Shown here: positions 8,601 to 15,751 of the stretch, in pieces
Numbering within the stretch: the first letter of the stretch is position 1
Layout of the letters: each line of letters begins with the position of its first letter
Assembly: GCA_002408185.1 (NCBI GenBank)
Contig: DHQV01000049.1
Location: forward strand, 33,321 to 59,234
Source: Deltaproteobacteria bacterium UBA5329
GTDB lineage: Bacteria > Desulfobacterota > Syntrophorhabdia > Syntrophorhabdales > Syntrophorhabdaceae
Length of the DNA stretch: 25,914 nucleotides
Direction of reading: 5' to 3'
The notes under the pieces: generated by a model
What the model was told of the DNA's origin: nothing
Database searches by the model: none
Seen by the model: the letters and a program-made list of their open reading frames with translations, nothing else
Translations under genes and position numbers: made by a program

Positions 8601-8708
8601 TGCGCCTCGAACCGTTCCTTCTCGTGGAATGAATTGTCGAAAAAAAAGTACAGCCTGATCAGCATCAAGGCAAGCAAGGTCGAAAACCTTGCTTCATCGT
8701 TCCAGTAA
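5657..8708 (+). pseudogene. dnaE2: Decayed dnaE2/imuC, error-prone DNA polymerase III alpha homologue
   Basis: Colinear pieces of a DnaE2 protein are spread over all three frames. The PHP domain (MYTELHAHSNFSFLDGAS...) is intact to about 6247. A frameshift leads into GHVLHDVLTCIRHGVTLERL, which hits TAG at 6369. A shift near 6510-6540 restores LTEESLARIDDEIG...GYFLVARDI, QGRGSA and the polymerase acids IPDIDIDI. Two compensating indels lie between about 6713 and 6755. A further shift sits near 7255, TAG at 7635 in FQEQIL*VAMAIAGFS, shifts near 7780, 8010 and 8370, TGA at 8471, then the OB-like tail FIILEDEDGLVNLVV and a last shift near 8635. At least seven indels and three stops are confined to this stretch while flanking genes are intact, so decay is more likely than sequencing error. 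An intact protein would be about 1000 residues. The exact 3' end is uncertain. Confidence 0.9.
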
Positions 8709-8765
8709 AAACCAGCAGTCATCACCACAAGTCTTCTCCCTTGAAACGTGGGTATTTTCCTTATC

Positions 8766-9323
8766 TTATTTCATCTTTGACAGAATGGTCAGGGCCATCT
8801 TTTGAGAATAATTCAGATCCTGCTGTTCCCGGGCCTTTTCCATGGCTTCGCTGTTCGCAAAACTTCCCGGGAGGTACGGATGTGCGAGTATGAAAAGCAG
8901 ATAATTCGCCTTCACTATCCAGAGATCGAATCCGCTCCAGAACGCTTCGTCGCCAAGCGCCGGGATGTTCCGCATCTTTTTTGCCATATCTGCACTTGAC
9001 ATCCTTGCTTTTTTCTGCCGGTCAAAAACATCCCTGGCCGACACAAAGATCCCCTCTGCCTTGATCTCTTCAGATGTCGAGATCTTGAGCTTGACGCTGT
9101 ATGTACTGCCTTTTACCTTGAAGGAATATGTGCACATATTGCCGGCGGGCGCCGAAACCTTTTGTGCTTTTTGCGATGTCACTTTTTCATTAAAGAGGGA
9201 CTCGGCATCCGCCTTCGTGAAGACATTGCACGCATCCACCGGACCGGCTGCATGTACGGCCGCAATGTTCAATATGCAGACAAAAAAAACAGATATGATG
9301 GAAAAGAACAGGCACTTTTTCAT
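8766..9323 (-). CDS. Small exported protein of unknown function
   Basis: 185 residues. A classical signal peptide (MKKCLFFSIISVFFVCILNIAAVHA) ends at an AxA site, so the mature protein of about 160 residues is probably periplasmic. The mature part begins with ACNVFTKADAESLFNEKV and has a second Cys in GNMCTYSF; the two Cys may pair. The pattern (C..lt..eae.l.g then C.Y) resembles DUF3558-like exported proteins, but this is a weak resemblance and no function is proposed. AGGAGG sits 5-6 bases before the ATG. It stands alone, facing the dead dnaE2 and about 135 bases downstream of the last gene of the reductase operon on the same strand. Confidence 0.7.
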   Translation of the reverse strand: MKKCLFFSIISVFFVCILNIAAVHAAGPVDACNVFTKADAESLFNEKVTSQKAQKVSAPAGNMCTYSFKVKGSTYSVKLKISTSEEIKAEGIFVSARDVFDRQKKARMSSADMAKKMRNIPALGDEAFWSGFDLWIVKANYLLFILAHPYLPGSFANSEAMEKAREQQDLNYSQKMALTILSKMK

Positions 9324-9458
9324 AATTCCTCCTGACAGTTGGATTTAAGCCCGCGTCCCGAGGTCTTCTTATGATTGAATAATACAACAAAATGGAGAGG
9401 TTTGAAAGTTTTCAGCGGTCCGATGGATCAGCCCGCTGTAGCCGGAATAATAACGTGC

Positions 9459-10238
9459 CTATACTTTGATCTGTTGCCAGGCGACCAGGGCAGCGCCCAA
9501 GGCGGCCGTGACCTGGGGGTGGTCAGGAACGAGGAGCTTCGTCCCGAGCTCTGCGCTTATAGAATTTACAAGCCCTACATCCATGGCCCCGCCGCCGGTT
9601 ACGGCATAGTCCGGACTGAGCCCAACACGCATGGCGAGGGTGACGATCTTTGACGCCATGGCGTTATGAATTCCCGCGAGGATATCGGCAGGGGATGCTC
9701 CCTCCGATATACGTGAGACTGCCTCCGATTCGGCAAAAACGGCGCATCCGGTCGTAAATTCCACCGGTTTTTGCGCCTTCAGCGAAAGATCCCCGATATC
9801 GCTTACGTTCATGTGCAGTATGCGCGCAGCCACCTGCAGGAATTTACCGCTTCCGCCAGCGCATTTTTCATTCATGATGAAATTGACGATCCTTCCCTCA
9901 TCATCGAGGCGGATCGCACGGGAATACTGCGCCCCGACGTCCATGACAGTTCTTGCGGAAGGAAAGAGGTGATGGACCCCGACGGCATGGCATGAAATAT
10001 CGGTGGATGTATCATCGGCGAAATCGACCATGTTTCCGCCATAACCGGCCGCGACCGTACGTGCCACATCTGCCCGGGTGATCCCTATCTTGTCGAGGAC
10101 CGCCTTTGCCACTGCCGCCCCTGCTTCGCGGTAGTCTCCTCCTGAAGGTATTACGACATAGGATCGGATCTTTCCGTCTTCGAGGACCACTGCCTTCGAA
10201 TAACCAGAACCAACATCTATTCCCAGTACAAACGCCAC
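9459..10238 (-). CDS. BcrA/BadF/HgdC-family ATPase, second activator subunit (BcrD/BzdP/Q-like)
   Basis: 259 residues of the ASKHA (acetate kinase/sugar kinase/Hsp70/actin) ATPase fold: phosphate-1 loop GIDVGSGYSK (6-15), phosphate-2 region VMDVGAQYSRAI (98-109), and adenosine motif AVTGGGAMDVG. Cys126 (EKCAGGSGKF) and Cys165 (TGCAVFAESE) are the positions that bind the dimer-bridging [4Fe-4S] cluster in this family. The enzyme couples ATP hydrolysis to injection of a low-potential electron into the reductase or dehydratase. The GAQYSRAI variant, in place of GGQDSK, resembles the BcrD/BadG side of benzoyl-CoA reductases, suggesting a heterodimer with the neighbouring ATPase. The start is GTG, with a GAGG that overlaps the stop of the upstream gene (11-base gap). 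It is the last gene of the operon. Confidence 0.88.
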   Translation of the reverse strand: MAFVLGIDVGSGYSKAVVLEDGKIRSYVVIPSGGDYREAGAAVAKAVLDKIGITRADVARTVAAGYGGNMVDFADDTSTDISCHAVGVHHLFPSARTVMDVGAQYSRAIRLDDEGRIVNFIMNEKCAGGSGKFLQVAARILHMNVSDIGDLSLKAQKPVEFTTGCAVFAESEAVSRISEGASPADILAGIHNAMASKIVTLAMRVGLSPDYAVTGGGAMDVGLVNSISAELGTKLLVPDHPQVTAALGAALVAWQQIKV

Positions 10239-10249
10239 TTTTCAGTACC

Positions 10250-11089
10250 TCATTTGAAGAATGTCGCTTCTTCTAATTTATGTCCGCTACGTGACGGCTT
10301 CAGACCTTCAGCCGCATATTTTTCATAAATGTCCTTGCCCATTAAAGCCGCGCCCAGTGCCCCCGTAATCAGGGGCTCCGGGGGAACGAGAAGTTCTCTG
10401 CCGAATTTGGATCCCAGTGCCTTCACGAGGCCAACATTCTTTGCGCCTCCTCCAGTTACCGCAATATCCGGCTCCACATTCAGCTTCTTCACGAGTGCCG
10501 CAATTCTCGTTGCTACCGCATCGTGGATTCCGGCAAGGAGATTTGCAATAGGTTCACCGGTCGCCAGTCGCGAGATGATCTCAGCCTCAGCAAAAACCGT
10601 GCAGGTACTGCTGACCGGTGCTATTCTTTCAGCCGTGAGCGATATTTCGCCTATCTTGTCAAGGGGTACGCCCAGTGAATCGGCAATGATCTCTAGGAAA
10701 CGCCCGGTACCTGCGGCGCATTTGTCGTTCATGACAAAGTTCATAACTTTGCCGTTCAAGATCTTGATGCCCTTACTATCCTGACCGCCGACATCAATGA
10801 CGGTTTTAACAGAGGGGAGGAGGCTTTGCAGGCCTTTTGCGTGGCAGGTGATTTCAGTTATCTGTCGATCAGCAAAGGGAACGTTGATCCTGCCGTATCC
10901 AGTAGCAACTATGTATGTCAGGTCATCGAAGGAGAGGCGCGCTTCTTTGAGCGCCTCCTCCATCACTCTGTTTGCTAATTTTCTGTGCTCGGGTCCAGTC
11001 GGCCCGATAAGCGACGCTACGATCTTGTCGCTTACAATGACCACCTTGGTCATGGTGGAACCGATGTCGACACCGGCAAAATAATCCAT
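10250..11089 (-). CDS. BcrA/BadF/HgdC-family ATPase, first activator subunit
   Basis: 279 residues with the same ASKHA ATPase fold: GVDIGSTMTK (6-15), TVIDVGGQDSKGI (96-108) and AVTGGGAKNVG. The cluster cysteines are Cys124 (DKCAAGTGRF) and Cys163 (STCTVFAEAE). Sequence and length are close to HgdC activators and to the short BzdP/BzdQ subunits, unlike the roughly 430-residue BcrA of Thauera. It lies 35 bases after the BcrB-like gene with a good TAGGAG site, and 11 bases before a second, diverged ATPase gene. Two different ATPases in a row favour a four-subunit class I benzoyl-CoA-reductase-type complex over a plain dehydratase, which needs one homodimeric activator (inference). Confidence 0.9.
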   Translation of the reverse strand: MDYFAGVDIGSTMTKVVIVSDKIVASLIGPTGPEHRKLANRVMEEALKEARLSFDDLTYIVATGYGRINVPFADRQITEITCHAKGLQSLLPSVKTVIDVGGQDSKGIKILNGKVMNFVMNDKCAAGTGRFLEIIADSLGVPLDKIGEISLTAERIAPVSSTCTVFAEAEIISRLATGEPIANLLAGIHDAVATRIAALVKKLNVEPDIAVTGGGAKNVGLVKALGSKFGRELLVPPEPLITGALGAALMGKDIYEKYAAEGLKPSRSGHKLEEATFFK

Positions 11090-11124
11090 GCACTGCTCCT
11101 ATAAGCTATGCTGAAGCCGCGTTA

Positions 11125-12453
11125 TTAACCCTTCCTTGCCTTGTGTGCCGCGAGGGTCTCGATGAACGCATCTATCCTGTTGTGCGTGTCCGCTTCGTTA
11201 TAGGAACTGATATCGACGATATCGCCTTCCATGATGAGGATGGGGATATCCTCATATACTTTCTTCAGTGTGGCGGCCTGCTGCATAATTCCCGCGTGCC
11301 AGCTTCTGCAGGAGAACGCTGAATGGAAAACGGCGCCGTCACACTTGTAGTCTTCGATATACTCGATGATCCTTTCGACCTTCGGCGTGGAGCCCGGGCG
11401 CTTCTTTGCCGCATCGTACCAGTGTGTCCAGTACCGCACCCATCTCCATGCGATGTGTTCGAGAGGGTCATTCGTCTTCGGGAGGTCAAGCCGCTCGATC
11501 TTCTCGCAACCGCGATAGGTGACCTCGACCGGGAATACAACGCCCTTGCTGTTGAAATACTGGAAATCGCCCAGTGCGAACCAACTCGGCAGGCCTGCCG
11601 CCCAGATGACCCTGAACTTTTCCGGATCGGCGACACCGATGCCGTCCTTTATCTTCTGCTCCAGCTCGGCCTTGAGGCTCACGTAAAAATCGTACGCTTC
11701 CTGCGTGCCGAGGTTGAATGTCAGCGGGACCATCGTGTTCATCGCGTCGCCAGTATCCATCGGCGTCGGGATATGTTTGCGGAGTTCATACGTGTCGATG
11801 AAGAGGTCCCATGTCTTGTCGGACAGCTCGACCGTTTTCGCCAGACGGTCCCAGTCCATCTTCTTGCCGGTGATCTTTTCACAGAACTTAACGGTCTCAT
11901 GAAGCTCTTCCTTGGCATACTTGACATACAGTTCTTCAACTTCGTGATGGTCCCCGTTCGGGTCCCATGGCGGATAATACATGTTGGTGACAAACACGGG
12001 GACATCCTGCTGGTAATGCTGGGTCGCCTGCGGCCACTTGAACCGCGGGTCGCACAGGAGCTGGCCGTTGCCGAGCATCATATCGGGCCGCGCCATGCCG
12101 CCCCAAGGTGCCCCTTCGGGTGCCTGACCGAGTTCTTCGCGCATCATGTCAAAGCCGATGTTGCAGGTCGCATATGTGCACAGTGACCGGGAGAAGTTGT
12201 CCGACTCCGCTTTCTGAAGATACTTCTCGGCATCGCGCTTGGCGGCGCAGACACCGGAAAAACTTTCACCCCAGGCGGGGACGATGTCCATGGCACGCAT
12301 GATCTCGTCCTGGCCGTCAGCGATAAACGCCGCTGCGACCTTCTTGCCTTCTTCCTTTGCCTTTAATGTTGCAGACAGGTTTCCCCGTACAAATTTCGGT
12401 ATACTTGCTGCTGTGGACGTTGCTACCGCTCTTCCTTTTTTTTCTTCAGCCAT
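11125..12453 (-). CDS. Benzoyl-CoA reductase/2-hydroxyacyl-CoA dehydratase large subunit (BcrB/BzdO-like)
   Basis: 442 residues of the HGD-D (PF06050-type) family. Candidate Fe-S cysteines include CTYATCNIG (about 93-98) and the conserved C-terminal FHSAFSCRSWHAGI. The length (442) matches the BcrB/BzdO subunits that pair with a BcrC/BzdN partner to hold the active-site [4Fe-4S] clusters. The complex would either reduce an aromatic acyl-CoA ring with ATP-driven electrons or dehydrate a 2-hydroxyacyl-CoA; sequence alone does not separate these. AAGGAGA precedes the ATG by 6 bases. Gaps are 25 bases after the BcrC-like gene and 35 before the ATPase, so it sits in one operon. No signal peptide; cytoplasmic. 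Confidence 0.85.
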   Translation of the reverse strand: MAEEKKGRAVATSTAASIPKFVRGNLSATLKAKEEGKKVAAAFIADGQDEIMRAMDIVPAWGESFSGVCAAKRDAEKYLQKAESDNFSRSLCTYATCNIGFDMMREELGQAPEGAPWGGMARPDMMLGNGQLLCDPRFKWPQATQHYQQDVPVFVTNMYYPPWDPNGDHHEVEELYVKYAKEELHETVKFCEKITGKKMDWDRLAKTVELSDKTWDLFIDTYELRKHIPTPMDTGDAMNTMVPLTFNLGTQEAYDFYVSLKAELEQKIKDGIGVADPEKFRVIWAAGLPSWFALGDFQYFNSKGVVFPVEVTYRGCEKIERLDLPKTNDPLEHIAWRWVRYWTHWYDAAKKRPGSTPKVERIIEYIEDYKCDGAVFHSAFSCRSWHAGIMQQAATLKKVYEDIPILIMEGDIVDISSYNEADTHNRIDAFIETLAAHKARKG

Positions 12454-12478
12454 GGTGGTTCTCCTTATCTCTATTCCG

Positions 12479-13642
12479 TTATGCGATCATTTCGAGGAAC
12501 GCCTCGATCCTAGTCTTGACCCGTGCAAGGGATGACGTCGAATATTCATCTTCCAGGTACAGCACAGGCGCTCCCGCCGCTTCGACGTAGCTCTTGATAG
12601 CCGGTACTTCAAATCCGTAGGGGTCGCAATACTTGTAGATAAAGAGGATAGCCCCGTCCACCTTGAACTCTTTCACGTAATTCTTCATGTGTCCGAAACG
12701 TTCCTCAAGGATGCCCTGGTATGTAGGGGCCGAACCGATAAAGGTCGTCGGTATTTTCAGCTTTCTCAGGTAGCGCTCCGCGATTCCCTGAAGGGGGTCA
12801 GGCGTAACATCGACATCCTGCCAGTACATCTTCGAGCCTGTTGAAAGATCGTCCATGACGAGGTACGCGCCGGTCGATTCGATAGCTTCGATCACCGCGA
12901 CGTCGTCAATCTGATCGCCTATTAACATTATGCGTTTCGCCTTGGGATTGCCGGCCGCAGGCGTACGCTCTTTCACTTCCTTTGTAACCGCTTCGATAAG
13001 GGCGCTTGATTCTTCGACCGGAAGGCTCATCGCAGCCACACAGACCTTCATCATTTCAACGCCGGAGATGAGAGGGGGATTCGATTTCCGAAGGTCATAG
13101 AGGTCTCTCATCAGTTTTCTATTCTGATTGTGGGCCGCGACTGCCTTTGCGATGGCTTCGTCTGTTATTTTATTCCCGGTGTATTTTTCGAGCGATTTAA
13201 CAAAGATCCGCAGGATCTCTTTCGTAAAGGCAATTGAAGGATCGTCTGCAACGTGCGGCATGTTCAGAAAATGCCAGTACGGAAGATTAAGGGTATAATT
13301 CCAAGTCTCGTTGGTGCGGTCGATCGAGTCGCACTGGTGAGGCATGACCATGCCATCGAGAAAATCATACTTCCCCTTTACTGCGGCATCGAAAACATTG
13401 CGTACAAACGGACACACGATCGTTTCCATGTACGCATCGCCCTTTGATATTGCCTCCGAAACATTCCCTTTGAGCCTGATCGGGAGAACGCCCGCTGCAG
13501 TCATGATCTCGATCGGACCAAGAGCGGATAGATATCCGATCACCTTTTTCCCCGACGCTTTTAACTCTCTCGCCCTCGACCCGTACTGGGTGTAGAGCTT
13601 CTCGGCGGCTGCCAAACCATTACCGTCTCGTATATCTGTCAT
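12479..13642 (-). CDS. Benzoyl-CoA reductase/2-hydroxyacyl-CoA dehydratase small subunit (BcrC/BzdN-like)
   Basis: 387 residues from the ATG at 13642, which has AAGGAG five bases upstream; the GTG at 13648 is an alternative start but overlaps that site. HGD-D family, the partner of the gene downstream. Candidate cluster cysteines are in TIVCPFVRNVFD, PHQCDSIDR and the C-terminal YKYCDPYGFEVP, all at conserved positions of BcrC/HgdB-type subunits. About 387 residues is the usual size of BcrC/BzdN. Together with the BcrB-like subunit it should form the catalytic heterodimer. The 138-base leader contains its own sigma-70-like promoter and a small hairpin next to the ribosome site. Substrate unproven. 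Confidence 0.85.
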   Translation of the reverse strand: MTDIRDGNGLAAAEKLYTQYGSRARELKASGKKVIGYLSALGPIEIMTAAGVLPIRLKGNVSEAISKGDAYMETIVCPFVRNVFDAAVKGKYDFLDGMVMPHQCDSIDRTNETWNYTLNLPYWHFLNMPHVADDPSIAFTKEILRIFVKSLEKYTGNKITDEAIAKAVAAHNQNRKLMRDLYDLRKSNPPLISGVEMMKVCVAAMSLPVEESSALIEAVTKEVKERTPAAGNPKAKRIMLIGDQIDDVAVIEAIESTGAYLVMDDLSTGSKMYWQDVDVTPDPLQGIAERYLRKLKIPTTFIGSAPTYQGILEERFGHMKNYVKEFKVDGAILFIYKYCDPYGFEVPAIKSYVEAAGAPVLYLEDEYSTSSLARVKTRIEAFLEMIA

Positions 13643-13655
13643 CTTCACTCCTTAC

Positions 13656-13678
13656 ATCCCGCCCTGCCAATACGGGAT
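13656..13678 (-). repeat. Small inverted repeat in the leader of the BcrC-like gene
   Basis: ATCCCG (13656-13661) and CGGGAT (13673-13678) are perfect 6-bp arms around 11 bases, located immediately upstream of the AAGGAG ribosome site on the minus strand. They could form a short hairpin in the mRNA between the first and second operon genes, as a processing or translation-control site. No T tract follows, so it is not a terminator. Confidence 0.35.
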
Positions 13679-13731
13679 CTCTTTGTGGGATAGCCAAGCC
13701 AGGCTTCAAACGGGGCCAATCTTGGCACACA

Positions 13732-13761
13732 ATTCTAGCGGAACGCGGTGCATTTTGTCAA
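13732..13761 (-). promoter_or_regulatory. Internal sigma-70-type promoter ahead of the BcrC-like gene
   Basis: On the minus strand TTGACA (13761-13756), an 18-base spacer and TAGAAT (13737-13732) make a near-consensus promoter in the 138-base gap between the small repeat protein and the BcrC-like gene. It could give constitutive expression of the four enzyme subunits independent of the upstream sigma-54-type promoter. Confidence 0.5.
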
Positions 13762-13779
13762 TGAATTATGTGAAGCTTT

Positions 13780-14097
13780 TCACACAATCAAGCGCATAGG
13801 AACGCTGTGCATCGTTCCGTCATCATGGACTATTCTCACAATGACCTTCTTCTTCTTGTCGACGTCAAAATCGATCACGTGCTTGTCGAGCGGTAGGCAG
13901 CCGAATGTCTCGACCAGTGCCTTTTCCTGCGCCGCAAGCGCTTCCTCGGGTTGCGCCATCGGCGTTGCCCTGCGAATGTCAAGTTTGATGACCTTTTTAT
14001 AGTCGACAGGTATGCAACCGTAGACCTCGATCAAATTCTTTTCGAGTTCCCTGAACTTAAGATTCGTAACCGTTTTAAGAGACCATTCCCGTGCCAT
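13780..14097 (-). CDS. 105-aa protein of two related repeats, first gene of the reductase operon, function unknown
   Basis: The start is the ATG at 14097, with AGGAGGA six bases upstream; a longer frame to 14154 lacks a ribosome site. The product (MAREWSLKTVTNLKFREL...) has two similar halves: EKNLIEVYGCIPVDYKKVIKLD and EKALVETFGCLPLDKHVIDFD, each carrying a G-C-[IL]-P-[VL]-D core followed by alternating hydrophobic residues suggestive of beta strands. The two cysteines in equivalent positions could bind a metal or form a disulfide. There is no signal peptide or membrane segment. I do not recognise the family. Its position directly behind the sigma-54-type promoter and ahead of the catalytic subunits suggests an accessory, chaperone or regulatory role for this enzyme system (inference). 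Confidence 0.8.
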   Translation of the reverse strand: MAREWSLKTVTNLKFRELEKNLIEVYGCIPVDYKKVIKLDIRRATPMAQPEEALAAQEKALVETFGCLPLDKHVIDFDVDKKKKVIVRIVHDDGTMHSVPMRLIV

Positions 14098-14205
14098 GTT
14101 ATCCTCCTCCTGTAGAGAATCTGACAATCGCGCCGGATAAAACCAAGTTTTCAACCAATCATTGTGTGCCTCAAGGTACGACCAACCGACATCTGATCTT
14201 ATTAA

Positions 14206-14221
14206 AGCAAAGGGTATGCCA
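14206..14221 (-). promoter_or_regulatory. Sigma-54 (RpoN) -24/-12 promoter of the reductase operon
   Basis: Read on the minus strand (14221 to 14206) the sequence is TGGCATACCCTTTGCT: GG-N10-GC with TGGCAT and TTTGCT close to the TGGCAYR-N4-TTGCW consensus. The start site would be near 14195, about 100 bases ahead of the first operon gene. A sigma-54 promoter needs an ATP-using enhancer-binding activator; a palindrome at a suitable distance upstream is annotated separately. Confidence 0.65.
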
Positions 14222-14281
14222 GAGTGCTTTATTTAATAATATTATGAAGATAAGGACATCAGGGGTACCGTATCCTATCAC

Positions 14282-14306
14282 ATGTGTCAGAATTAAGCTG
14301 ACACAT
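14282..14306. promoter_or_regulatory. 25-bp palindrome, candidate activator site for the sigma-54 promoter
   Basis: ATGTGTCAG (14282-14290) and CTGACACAT (14298-14306) are perfect 9-bp arms around AATTAAG. The centre is about 99 bases upstream of the predicted sigma-54 start, the usual place of an enhancer-binding-protein site. Extra half-sites CGTCAG (about 14308) and TGTCAG (about 14336) lie further upstream. It might instead serve the divergent oxidoreductase gene, but it lies about 240 bases from that start. The remainder of the intergenic DNA up to 14500 includes a degenerate repeat-like stretch and no convincing gene. Confidence 0.55.
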
Positions 14307-14500
14307 TCGTCAGAAATAACCTATTCTGTAATATATGTCAGTGTTGTGATGGCCGGAACATGCGTTCATCGCTCCACAGCTGAGAAACTGCGCCGCGATC
14401 ATTTCGGTCATTACGGGCAGGTTGATTGCCGGAATCGAGCGCCTTTTCTTTGGGTCCTGCGTAGCCTAAAGGGATCCGGCCGGGGTGACGGAGCCGGGGA

Positions 14501-14529
14501 TTGAAAAATATTACTAAATCACATATAAT
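14501..14529 (+). promoter_or_regulatory. Sigma-70-type promoter of the geranylgeranyl-reductase-family gene
   Basis: TTGAAA (14501-14506), exactly 17 bases, then TATAAT (14524-14529). Expected start near 14536, giving a short leader of about 28 bases to the ATG at 14564. Confidence 0.7.
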
Positions 14530-14563
14530 CCTTAGGTTAAAACACATTCACAGGATCTCGCAT

Positions 14564-15676
14564 ATGGAACAATACGATTGTGTAGTTGTTGGTGCTGGCC
14601 CCGGTGGATCTGTTTTCGCCCGAAATGCGGCGCGAAAGGGACTGAAAACCCTTATGATCGAAAAAGAGTCGTTTCCGCGGTACAAAGCGTGCGGCGGAGG
14701 CCTTACCCTGGCTGTAAAGAACCTTCTCGATTTCGATTATTCCTTCCTCATCGAGCGAAAGGTCGGGGGCGTCGCCTTTGTGTCCCATGACGAAGCCGAG
14801 ATAGTCTCTTACCCGGACAGCATGCCCATAGAGATGATCGATCGCAGTGAGTTCGATCATTATCTTGCCAGGCAGGCCGTTTCAGCGGGCGCGGTGCTTA
14901 TTGAAAAGACCAAAGTTGTCTCGGTCACGGAATCACTGGACGACGTCGTTATCGAAACACAGAACGGGGATGCAATATCCGCACTCGTAGCAGTCGGCGC
15001 GGATGGAGCGCGCAGCGTTGTCGCTCGCGCTGCCGGCTTCGACAGGGGGTATGGCGGAATAGCGATCGAGACCGAACTCTTTCCCCGTGACCCGGGGATC
15101 GTCGATGAACATGGAGGACATACCGTATTCGGTTTTGGGTTTATCCCCACGGACGGATATGGGTGGATATTTCCGAAAAAAGATCATTTCTCAGTTGGCA
15201 TTGGAACTGGCAGTGCGCGCATGCCGGGATTGGCTTCGATGTATCGGAAATTCATTGAACGCTTCGATTTCTTGAAAGACGCGGATGAAGAGCAAAGGCG
15301 AGGATGGTTCATACCCTATTGCAAGAGCTCGGAAATCATCAATACTCGCCGGATCTGCCTCGTGGGGGATTCGGGGCATCTTGTGGACCCATTCAGCGGT
15401 GAGGGAATTTATCACGCCATATTAAGCGGTATTATCGGAGCGGATATTGTTTCGGAAGAGCTCGGGGAAAAGGGGTATCTTTCCAGGCAATACAGCAGGG
15501 AAATAAAGAAACGGATTATGCGGGATTTCATGTTCAGCCGGTGGTGTTCCGAGATATATTACAAGGCCCCCTCTTATTTCTACCGAAAAAACCGGGTGAT
15601 CCAGGCACTCACCCGGCTGGCCAGGAAAGAAATTCAATATAAGCACGTTTTGAACGAACTGCGGAAAGCAAGATAA
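14564..15676 (+). CDS. FAD-dependent oxidoreductase, geranylgeranyl reductase family
   Basis: 370 residues from ATG 14564 (AGGA eight bases upstream, just after a strong promoter). An N-terminal dinucleotide-binding motif (VVVGAGPGGSVFARNAARKG, residues 7-26) ends in an acidic residue after the second strand (MIEKE), as for FAD. Next come RYKACGGGL, the Cys-containing motif of the geranylgeranyl-reductase family, then VGADGARSVVA (the DG motif) and GDSGHLVDPFSGEGIYHA (the GD FAD-binding motif). Such enzymes saturate isoprenoid double bonds of quinones or lipids, or act as other flavin reductases or hydroxylases; which one applies here is unknown. It is divergent from the reductase operon, so a shared regulatory region is possible but a functional link is not shown. 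Confidence 0.88.
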   Translation: MEQYDCVVVGAGPGGSVFARNAARKGLKTLMIEKESFPRYKACGGGLTLAVKNLLDFDYSFLIERKVGGVAFVSHDEAEIVSYPDSMPIEMIDRSEFDHYLARQAVSAGAVLIEKTKVVSVTESLDDVVIETQNGDAISALVAVGADGARSVVARAAGFDRGYGGIAIETELFPRDPGIVDEHGGHTVFGFGFIPTDGYGWIFPKKDHFSVGIGTGSARMPGLASMYRKFIERFDFLKDADEEQRRGWFIPYCKSSEIINTRRICLVGDSGHLVDPFSGEGIYHAILSGIIGADIVSEELGEKGYLSRQYSREIKKRIMRDFMFSRWCSEIYYKAPSYFYRKNRVIQALTRLARKEIQYKHVLNELRKAR

Positions 15677-15751
15677 AGAAGGTTCTACGTTAAAAGACCG
15701 AAATATACCCGGCAGTGACCTTTACTATAACCTAGAACGTATAACGAGGCA

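Noticed and set aside
5657..8708. Several small independent genes (5657-6304, 6518-7288, 7248-7637, 8019-8378)
   Set aside because: All pieces align in order to one DnaE2 protein; they are fragments of a single pseudogene.
9413..9438. Inverted repeat CAGCGG...CCGCTG downstream of the last reductase-operon gene as a terminator
   Set aside because: The stem is only six base pairs with a long loop, and no T tract follows on the minus strand.
11323..12186. A 287-codon plus-strand open frame opposite the BcrB-like gene
   Set aside because: It lies entirely antisense to a well-supported conserved gene, has no ribosome site and no recognisable domain; long antisense frames are common opposite genes with this codon use.
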